Positions 57,668-64,000 of a DNA stretch of 64,000 nt are shown piece by piece. This DNA comes from Phnomibacter ginsenosidimutans (GTDB lineage Bacteria > Bacteroidota > Bacteroidia > Chitinophagales > Chitinophagaceae): the NCBI RefSeq assembly GCF_009740285.1, contig NZ_CP046566.1, positions 1,794,501-1,858,500 on the forward strand, given 5' to 3'. Below the pieces are notes generated by a model. The model searched no databases. It was not told the DNA's origin and was given only the letters and a program-made list of their open reading frames with translations. The position numbers and the translations under genes were made by a program. Positions within the stretch are counted from its first letter, which is position 1. Each line of letters opens with the position of its first letter.

Positions 57668-57674
57668 CTCCCTA

Positions 57675-57747
57675 CCGATGTTGGTCGCCGACCAATATCA
57701 TTTTCGATTTGTTTGTCCTTTTGTTGGTCAGCGACCAACAACGGCAC
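57675..57747. repeat. 73-nt dispersed repeat, copy B
   Basis: Same orientation as copy A at 57298-57370, with about three mismatches including one in the first near-palindrome (CCAATAT against CCAACAT). Confidence 0.85.
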
Positions 57748-57783
57748 TGATTATTTGGCTTGAAGGTTGATTAAATAAGTTAA

Positions 57784-57822
57784 TAACCATTCGTCACAGG
57801 CCGGGAGGCCTGCGACAGAAAC
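57784..57822. repeat. 39-nt dispersed repeat, copy B
   Basis: Identical to 57629-57667; lies just before the end of the BNR-repeat protein gene. Confidence 0.85.
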
Positions 57823-57846
57823 TTCCGTGCCTCTGTGCGAAACAAA

Positions 57847-58887
57847 TTACTCCTGCATTTTTCCCACGTACCCTCTGGCACCTGCCAGCAACACCAGCTT
57901 ACCTTGCTTAGCCTGCTGCACCACATGGTAGGGGTGCGGGTTAATCTTTTGCCACACGGGCAATTGTCCGGGGCTGAAGACCGCTTTTTGTTTTGTAATA
58001 GAAACACCCGGAACGCCAGATGCAATGAGCCGGCCATCGGACAGTTCGGCAATGCAGCTGGCATAGCCGCTAAACGCCTGCAAAGGTTGGTGCGGCGTGG
58101 GCCACTGCGGCGACATCACCGCCAGATTGCTGTCGCTTACCTGTGGCGAAGTGTAGTTGCCTGCCGCCATCACAAAACCACCACCATGCCATAAGATGCT
58201 GTTGCCACCCGTCATGGTTTGGCCTTGCGTAAGAGCCACTTTGCCGCCAAATTGTTGGTTTACCGTCAGGTCGAACAGGTGGAGCTTGCTCACTTTGCCC
58301 CCGGTAACGAAAGCACCCCGCAGATTGCCGGGCTCGGGCACCAGCAAAATATTGGTGCCACTGGCGGCAAAGCAGGCTTCGCCGGGTTCTGCTTTGGGCC
58401 GGGCCTGTATGGGTACTTCGGTCCAGCTGCGGCCAGCGTCGGTGGTTTGCAGCATCCAGAAAAAGCCGTCGATGGGATCGCCGAGGCATACGCCGGTATC
58501 GCCGGCAAAAGCCATGGCATCGAGAAACATGCCGGGCAAATCTGACCGGTACACGGTTTGCCAGCTTTGGCCGCCATCGCTGGTGCGGAGGATGATACCC
58601 GGACTATCTACCGCCATAGCCACGGCCGTTTGGGCATCAAAGCCTTCAATATCCCTGAAGTCGCGTTGCTCAAAACCCTTGGGGTGCAGCCATTGCCAGT
58701 GTAGGCCACCGTTGGTACTGCGGCCAATGGTGCCGCGGCTGCCACTTACCCAGGCTACTGAATCATTTACCACACTCAGGCCCCGAAAGGAAACCTGCCG
58801 CTGGCTGCTGTCCAGCACTTGAATGGATTGGGCGATGCCGGAAAAAACAACGATGGAAAAGGCCATCAGGAGCAAGACTTGTTTCAT
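57847..58887 (-). CDS. Secreted BNR/YCF48-like repeat protein (beta-propeller)
   Basis: 346 residues with signal peptide MKQVLLLMAFSIVVFSGIAQS. Several repeats of the form W-SGS-GT-GRSTNGGLHWQW and RTSDGGQSWQTVY and QTTDAGRSWTEVP match BNR/Asp-box repeats of the YCF48/photosystem II stability-factor-like beta-propellers. Such proteins occur widely outside photosynthetic organisms, often as exported proteins of unknown role. No catalytic residues were recognised. No T9SS tail at the C-terminus. Confidence 0.8.
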   Translation of the reverse strand: MKQVLLLMAFSIVVFSGIAQSIQVLDSSQRQVSFRGLSVVNDSVAWVSGSRGTIGRSTNGGLHWQWLHPKGFEQRDFRDIEGFDAQTAVAMAVDSPGIILRTSDGGQSWQTVYRSDLPGMFLDAMAFAGDTGVCLGDPIDGFFWMLQTTDAGRSWTEVPIQARPKAEPGEACFAASGTNILLVPEPGNLRGAFVTGGKVSKLHLFDLTVNQQFGGKVALTQGQTMTGGNSILWHGGGFVMAAGNYTSPQVSDSNLAVMSPQWPTPHQPLQAFSGYASCIAELSDGRLIASGVPGVSITKQKAVFSPGQLPVWQKINPHPYHVVQQAKQGKLVLLAGARGYVGKMQE

Positions 58888-58950
58888 GCCATAAAGATGC
58901 GGGATTGGGAGAAAAATGAAATCGAGCCGGGTAGATTCTACCTCAGATTT

Positions 58951-59046
58951 TGTGAACGTTTTGAAATCACGAATGCGAAGTGTTCACAAAAAGATGGATG
59001 AATGTTGTGAACGTTTTGAAATTAGGAATCGAAAGTGTTCACAAAA
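58951..59046. repeat. Two 41-nt repeats with TGTGAAC/GTTCACA ends, 55-base period
   Basis: Copies at 58951-58991 and 59006-59046. Each begins TGTGAACGTTTTGAAAT and ends AGTGTTCACAAAA, so each has inverted ends (TTTGTGAAC/GTTCACAAA-like) around a variable centre. They lie upstream of both the BNR protein (minus strand) and tcdA (plus strand) and could be operator sites or a small repeat element. Confidence 0.7.
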
Positions 59047-59065
59047 TCATGCGATGGGTTTGATG

Positions 59066-59106
59066 AAACGGAGTAGCAGCACTACAAGTAAACGCCTCCG
59101 TTTTTT
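59066..59106. terminator. Hairpin with T run
   Basis: AAACGGAG, a 22-base spacer, CTCCGTTT and more T. The arms are only 8 bp, so termination is possible but weaker than the others. No gene upstream on this strand was recognised. Confidence 0.45.
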
Positions 59107-59272
59107 CTGATAAAGTGTTTCAGAAAAGGCTTCGATTCTATTTTCCTATCTATGCTTTCTCCTAATAATGCAATTTCGCAGCCCAACCACAGACGACCGG
59201 CCTCAGTCAACCGACGACCGAAACCCCCACACAAATCAGACATCAGCAATCAGACATCAGAAATCCTCGATT

Positions 59273-60013
59273 ATGGTTCCTTACTGGATGAGCAGAACCC
59301 AGCTGCTGCTGGACGATGAGAAAATCAGCACCCTCATGCAAAAGCATGTGTTGGTAGTAGGCCTTGGCGGCGTAGGCGGCATTTGTGCCGAAATGATAGC
59401 CCGTGCCGGCGTCGGCAAAATGACCATTGTAGATGCCGACGTGGTAGACCTCAGCAATTGCAACCGCCAGATTCCGGCACTGCATTCTACCGCCGGCCAA
59501 AGCAAGGCAGAAGTCATGGCGGCCCGCATCCGCGACATCAACCCCGATATTGAACTCACCGTGCTCAACGAGTACCTGAAAGAACCCCGCACCCGGGAAG
59601 TGCTTCAATCCACTCATTTCGATTATGCGGTGGATTGCATCGATACCCTCAGCCCCAAAGTGTTTTTCATACAGGCCTGCGTGGAGCTGGGTATTCCCAT
59701 AGTAAGCTCACTGGGCGCCGGCGGAAAGGTTGACCCACTGCAAATCACCATCACCGATATAGCAGATACCCACCAGTGCAACCTGGCCCGCTATGTTCGC
59801 AAACGGCTCAACAAACTGGGCATCCGCAAAGGAGTAACCGTGGTGTTCAGCCCCGAGGAAGCCGACCAAAGCAAAATCATCGTCACCGAAAAAGCGTACC
59901 CAAAAAAATCCATCATTGGTACCATTAGCTACATGCCAGCTATGTTTGGCTGTATGGTAGCCAGCGTGGTTATCCGCAATTTGTATGGCGAGGAAGTGGC
60001 CATGCGGTCGTAG
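59273..60013 (+). CDS. tcdA: tRNA threonylcarbamoyladenosine dehydratase (TcdA)
   Basis: 246 residues from ATG 59273 (MVPYWMSRTQLLLDDEKISTL). E1/ThiF-like fold: VLVVGLGGVGGICAEMIARAGVG (nucleotide motif), IVDADVVDLSNCNRQI, and a family-typical DYAVDCIDTLSPK and SSLGAGGKVDPLQI. TcdA catalyses ATP-dependent cyclisation of t6A to ct6A in tRNA that reads ANN codons. The open frame upstream to 59168 is low-complexity and not conserved. MoeB/ThiF are less likely because of the DTLSPK and GAGGK regions. Confidence 0.9.
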   Translation: MVPYWMSRTQLLLDDEKISTLMQKHVLVVGLGGVGGICAEMIARAGVGKMTIVDADVVDLSNCNRQIPALHSTAGQSKAEVMAARIRDINPDIELTVLNEYLKEPRTREVLQSTHFDYAVDCIDTLSPKVFFIQACVELGIPIVSSLGAGGKVDPLQITITDIADTHQCNLARYVRKRLNKLGIRKGVTVVFSPEEADQSKIIVTEKAYPKKSIIGTISYMPAMFGCMVASVVIRNLYGEEVAMRS

Positions 60014-60463
60014 AATACCTCACCATTTTTTTTGAAATCGAAGTTTCAGTCAGTTTAAAATTGAATAGGCTAAAATTTACTTCATCAAATAAAACAGGGG
60101 GAGGAGTTGGCTCGGCAATCCCGATAGCTATCGGGAGGGCGGAGCCTTCGGGTTTGCCTTGAATTTTCTTTGGTTACTTTCTTTTTTCAAGAAAAAGTAA
60201 GTGACAATGCTGAGATTGGAACCAACAGGAGGATGGAGAAATGATCCGAAACAAGAGGATTTCATCGTTTTCTATTTCGTTTTACAGACTATTAAACTTC
60301 AGTATCGTACTGGTTTTGCCCAAACCGGCAAATGCAGCTATGCACAAACAATCCATGTGCATAACTTGAAATGACCCTCCAATTGGGCTGCCACCTATTT
60401 TTGCCCACATGCTTAAATGCTAAAAATTTTAGGCATATTGCACCCCCCGATCAATTCCAACTT
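60014..60463. other. Intergenic region with dispersed repeat
   Basis: Contains the palindrome at 60119-60136 inside a larger inverted repeat (GGCTC at 60110-60114 and GAGCC at 60141-60145) and, further on, an imperfect hairpin TTACTTTCTTTT / AAGAAAAAGTAA (about 60174-60202). Such composites look like a dispersed repeat. TATTTTTG at 60396-60403 may be the parE -7 box but lacks a well-placed -33 box. Confidence 0.5.
60119..60136. repeat. 18-bp palindrome, copy 3
   Basis: TCCCGATAGCTATCGGGA, identical to 43798-43815. Confidence 0.9.
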
Positions 60464-62346
60464 ATGGCTGAGGAGAAAGCAATGTTTGAGTACAACGAAG
60501 ACAGTATTAAAACCCTGGAGTGGCGGGAGCATATCCGCTTACGCCCGGGTATGTACATTGGTAAGCTGGGCGATGGCGCCAGTCCCGATGACGGTATTTA
60601 TGTACTGCTGAAAGAAGTGGTGGACAACTGTATAGATGAACACACCATGGGCTATGGCAAGCATGTAGATATCAATTTGTCGAAAGAGGGATTGGTGAAT
60701 ATTCGTGACTACGGCCGCGGTATTCCGCTGGGCAAGCTGGTAGATGTGGTGAGCAAAATCAACACTGGTGCCAAGTACGACAGCAAGGCTTTCCAGAAAA
60801 GTGTGGGCCTCAACGGGGTGGGTACCAAAGCGGTCAACGCCCTCAGCCACAGCTTTAAAGTAACAGCCTACCGCGACGGCAAATGCAAAACAGCCGAGTT
60901 TGAACAAGGCCGCCTCATCCGCGAATCGAAGGAAGAAAAGACCACCGAATCCAATGGTACCGAAGTGACCTTTTTGCCCGATGATACCGTCTTCAAACAT
61001 TTTAAGTATCAGACAGAATTCATTGAAAATCAACTGTGGAACTACTGTTACCTCAATGCAGGTTTGGTGATCAATTTCAATGGCAAACGCTATGTGAGCA
61101 AAAACGGTTTGCTCGATTTGCTGCAGCGCAAAACCAATGAAGATGAGCTGCGCTATCCCATCATTCACCTCAAGGGCGAAGACATTGAAGTAGCCATCAG
61201 CCACAACAACGACTACGGCGAAGACCTGTATTCATTTGTAAACGGGCAGTATACCACGCAGGGCGGTACACACCAGCAGGCTTTCCGCGAAGCCTTTGTA
61301 AAAACCATCCGCGACCATTTCAAAAAGATTACGACGCCTCAGATATCCGCACCTCCATTGTAGCCGCGGTGTCGGTGCGGGTGCAGGAGCCTGTGTTTGA
61401 AAGCCAGACTAAAACCAAACTGGGTAGCCAAACCGTGTTTGAAGGCGGCCCAAGTATGCGCAACTTCATTGGCGACTTCCTCAATAAAGAACTCGACAAC
61501 TACCTGCACAAGAACCCAACCATTGCCGATGCCTTGAAAAAGCGCATTGAGCAAAGTGAACGGGAGCGGAAAGAACTGCAGGGCATTAAAAAAATAGCCA
61601 ACGAAAGAGCCAAGAAAGCTGCCCTCAACAATAAGAAGCTCCGGGATTGCAACATCCATTTCAACGATACGCCGCCGGCCAAGAATAAGGAAGTGTTTGA
61701 AGAAAAAAAGGTGGCCAGCACCTTGTTTATTACCGAAGGTGATAGTGCCAGTGGCTCCATCACCAAGGCCCGTGACGTAGATACACAGGCGGTGTTCAGC
61801 CTGCGGGGTAAGCCGCTCAACTGCTTTGGCCTCACCAAAAAAGTGGTGTACGAAAACGAAGAATTCAACCTGCTGCAGCATGCCCTCAATATTGAAGATG
61901 GCCTTGATGACTTGCGCTACAGCCGCATTATTCTGGCTACCGATGCCGATGTGGATGGTATGCACATCCGCCTGCTCATGATGACTTTCTTCCTGCAGTT
62001 CTTTCCCGATTTGGTGAAGCGTGGCCACCTGTTCATTTTGGAAACGCCGCTCTTTAGGGTACGCAATAAGCAGGAAACCATTTATTGCTACGACGAAAAA
62101 GAAAAGCAGGCAGCCATTGCCAAGCTGGGCAAGAATCCTGAAATCACCCGCTTCAAGGGTTTGGGTGAAATTTCGCCCAACGAGTTTGGCCAATTCATAG
62201 GCAACGACATTCGACTACAACCGGTGCTGCTGGAGCAGGGCGACCATATACAGCAATTGCTGGAATACTACATGGGCAAAAACACCATGCAGCGCCAAGA
62301 GTTTATCATCGACAACCTGCGGGTAGAACTTGATTTAGTAGATTAA
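60464..62346 (+). CDS. parE: DNA topoisomerase IV subunit B (one frameshift)
   Basis: About 628 residues from ATG 60464 ([33 protein letters not shown]). GHKL ATPase with [35 protein letters not shown]; then TOPRIM region [19 protein letters not shown] and [14 protein letters not shown]. Length (about 628) and the [23 protein letters not shown] segment fit Bacteroidota ParE rather than GyrB. ParE with ParC decatenates daughter chromosomes. The frame breaks in the A run 61322-61326; one added A gives [26 protein letters not shown]. ParC is not in the window. Confidence 0.9.
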
Positions 62347-62359
62347 TTTTAGTAGGCAA

Positions 62360-63145
62360 ATGCTTGAATTTCATACAGATTATAAACGATACTTCGACAT
62401 TCAGCTGGAGAATGCCCGCCGGTCGGTGATTCCATTTATTGAGCAAGGCAAACCGCTGAAGCCCGGCATGCAGTTGTTGGAAATCGGCTGTGGTCAGGGT
62501 AGCCTGTTGCGGGCATTTGCCGAAAAAGGGCTGCAATGTGTAGGGGTAGAAATGTACCCATTGTGGCTCGAAAAAGCCAACGAATGGCTGCAACCCGAAC
62601 TGCAAAGTGGGCAGGTGCGGCTCATCAGCAGCAATATTTATGATGTAAATCCGGAGCAGGATTTGGGCACTTTGTTTGATGTCATCGTATTGAAAGACGT
62701 CATCGAACATATCCACGACCAGCCCAAACTCATTGCTTGGATGAAAACCTTTTTGAAGCCGGATGGGGTTATCTTTTTTGCCTTCCCGCCGTGGTACATG
62801 CCTTATGGTGGCCATCAGCAGGTGTTGCACGGATGGTTGGGCAAAACCCCGTACTGGCACTTATTGCCCATGCCTGTTTTCAAATGGCTCCTCAAAACCA
62901 ACGGCCACAAACCTGATGATTTGGTGGAAATAAAAGAAACGGGTATTTCCATTGAGCGGTTCGAACGCATTTTGCAACAAAGTGGCTACCGGAAAGTAAA
63001 GGAGCAGCAATGGCTCATCAACCCCGTGTATGAATACAAGTTTGGGTGGAAGCCTAAAAAGCAATGGGGGCTGGTAAATGCGCTGCCTTTCCTCCGTAAT
63101 TTTTTCACGACCTGCAGCTACTACCTGGTGGCTGCCCAACGATAA
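62360..63145 (+). CDS. Class I SAM-dependent methyltransferase
   Basis: 261 residues. SAM-binding motif I LLEIGCGQGSLLRAFAEKG (about residues 35-53), then VGVEMYPLWLEKA and a motif IV-like FDVIVLKDVIEHIHDQPKLIAWMK. This is a Methyltransf_11/12 type enzyme. The C-terminal part (YRKVKEQQWLINPVYEYKFG) is typical of small-molecule or glycan methyltransferases in Bacteroidota. Only 13 bases separate it from parE, suggesting co-transcription; substrate unknown. Confidence 0.85.
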   Translation: MLEFHTDYKRYFDIQLENARRSVIPFIEQGKPLKPGMQLLEIGCGQGSLLRAFAEKGLQCVGVEMYPLWLEKANEWLQPELQSGQVRLISSNIYDVNPEQDLGTLFDVIVLKDVIEHIHDQPKLIAWMKTFLKPDGVIFFAFPPWYMPYGGHQQVLHGWLGKTPYWHLLPMPVFKWLLKTNGHKPDDLVEIKETGISIERFERILQQSGYRKVKEQQWLINPVYEYKFGWKPKKQWGLVNALPFLRNFFTTCSYYLVAAQR

Positions 63146-63155
63146 AACGAGCACT

Positions 63156-64000
63156 ATGATTCATATTGTGTTTAATGAACCCGATGTAGCGGCGTTGCTG
63201 CAGGCCATAGCACTCGACGAAAGTTTACAGGGCGATGTGCAGGTGATTAAAGATGATTATGCCGTTGGCCCGCTGGCAGCGATGGACGATGCCGAAGGCT
63301 GGAAAGCTCGCCGCGACTGGTGGCGCATGCTGCTGGCCAGCACCGGCGAAGAGAATGTGGACGAACGCCTGAGCATGGTGGATGATAAAATGACCTTGCA
63401 CAACCTTACCAAGGCCCTCGATGAAAACGAACAGGAAGTGCTGTGGATTTGGGCGGCGCAAAACAAACACGATGTAAGCGGCTATTACTGGCTCATCAGT
63501 CAGCTGCAGCCATGGCAGGGCCGGGTGTTCATTTTATACCTCAACAACCTGCCTTTCCTCAGCGATAAGGGCGGTATTTTTTACCCCCAATGGCTGAGTG
63601 AAATACCCGCCAAAGAGTTTTTAAAAGCCAAAAAACTGGCTCGCCTCGTTACCCCCAGCGAGTTTGAAGTAGACATAGACGAATGGAAAAAACAATGCCG
63701 CGATGGCCAAATGGTGCGGCTGCTGGAAGGCGGTAAAAAGCTGGGGCAAACCACCGAAGACTTTTATGATAAAGCCCTCGCCAAATATGTGCACGGCGAT
63801 TTCAGTAAAGGCAACAAAATCATCAACCAGTTTTTGAGCAAGGAAAAAGAAACCACCGGCGATGTGTACCTCACCTGGCGCCTCAAGCAATTGGTGGAGC
63901 CCAACGGTTGGGAGGTGAAGGGCGACCTGAACAAAACCGTTCGTGATTTTGAACTCCGCAACCCGGCCATGCCTTCGCTTAAAAAGAAAGGCGATGCCGC
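63156..64000 (+). CDS. DUF1835/DUF3658 domain protein (3' partial)
   Basis: Opens at ATG 63156 (MIHIVFNEPDVAALLQAIALDESLQGDVQVIKDDYAVGPL) 10 bases after the methyltransferase stop, and runs off the right edge with 281 residues visible. The first 120 residues fit DUF1835 (VIKDDYAVGPL, WWRMLL, ENEQEVLWIWAAQNKHDVSGYYWL); the later part fits DUF3658 (LVTPSEFEVDIDEWKK, DKALAKYVHGDFSKGNKII). Function unknown; members are often found as single cytosolic proteins in Bacteroidota. Confidence 0.85.
   Translation, partial: MIHIVFNEPDVAALLQAIALDESLQGDVQVIKDDYAVGPLAAMDDAEGWKARRDWWRMLLASTGEENVDERLSMVDDKMTLHNLTKALDENEQEVLWIWAAQNKHDVSGYYWLISQLQPWQGRVFILYLNNLPFLSDKGGIFYPQWLSEIPAKEFLKAKKLARLVTPSEFEVDIDEWKKQCRDGQMVRLLEGGKKLGQTTEDFYDKALAKYVHGDFSKGNKIINQFLSKEKETTGDVYLTWRLKQLVEPNGWEVKGDLNKTVRDFELRNPAMPSLKKKGDA

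Larger units (their letters stand above)
57102..57846. other. Intergenic repeat cluster without genes
   Basis: About 745 bases containing two copies of a 73-nt repeat (57298-57370, 57675-57747), two identical copies of a 39-nt repeat (57629-57667, 57784-57822), and the hairpins GCCC-TGAAA-GGGC (57508-57520) and CCACGGG-TGTAG-CCCGTGG (57534-57552). Short open frames are not supported. Confidence 0.7.

Noticed and set aside
60464-62346. GyrB
   Set aside because: Length of about 628 residues and the [17 protein letters not shown] segment match ParE in Bacteroidota; GyrB is usually longer.

Overview
The window looks like a chromosomal segment of a Bacteroidota bacterium, most likely family Chitinophagaceae (family-level placement is inference). 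Supporting signs are several type IX secretion (T9SS) sorting domains, DUF4421 and DUF1835/DUF3658 proteins, Bacteroidota-type promoters (TTTG-N19-TAnnTTTG), a eukaryotic-type citrate synthase, LytS/LytTR pairs, and PxpBCA next to an Nramp-like transporter. At least fifteen single-base frameshifts, mostly in short homopolymers and hitting housekeeping genes such as citrate synthase and topoisomerase IV, suggest uncorrected long-read consensus errors rather than decay. I give such genes as single reconstructed loci.

Layout. 1-8.8 kb: envelope-glycan locus with an O-antigen-ligase-like protein, a TolC-like protein, an acyltransferase and a GT-C-like membrane protein, followed by a UbiA-family phosphoribosyltransferase, DprE1-like oxidase, DprE2-like reductase and HAD phosphatase. 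The last four match the steps of polyprenyl-phospho-arabinofuranose synthesis. 9.2-23.8 kb: two related secreted alpha/beta hydrolases with PKD-like repeats, a DUF4421 barrel protein and a 1.5-kilo-residue repetitive T9SS surface protein.

24.1-32.4 kb: an integrative element of about 8.3 kb inserted at the 3' end of tRNA-Asp, with 16-bp direct repeats at both ends. It carries a tyrosine recombinase, an HTH protein, an MmeI-like type IIL restriction-modification protein directly followed by a SIR2-like protein (probable two-gene defence operon), a HIRAN-domain protein, a small unknown gene, and a non-coding stretch with two hairpins and a 140-bp tandem repeat. This is the most interesting part of the window.

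32.5-43.7 kb: rplI-rpsR-rpsF, the 5-oxoprolinase operon pxpBCA with a transporter, a LiaF-like membrane protein, a LytS/LytTR two-component pair, a BaiN/HI0933 flavoprotein and citrate synthase. 43.7-44.1 kb: one apparently intact tRNA-Ala(GGC) flanked by two tRNA-like relics in which palindromes occupy arm positions. 44.2-54 kb: S74 tail-fibre-like chaperone protein, a four-repeat B-lectin protein, a second kinase/LytTR pair, two small unknowns flanked by a 35-nt repeat, and an AT-rich lone OLD-family ATPase-nuclease. 54-64 kb: mutS, DUF486, a BNR-repeat protein, tcdA, parE, a methyltransferase and a DUF1835 protein that runs off the end, with intergenic regions rich in dispersed palindromic repeats.
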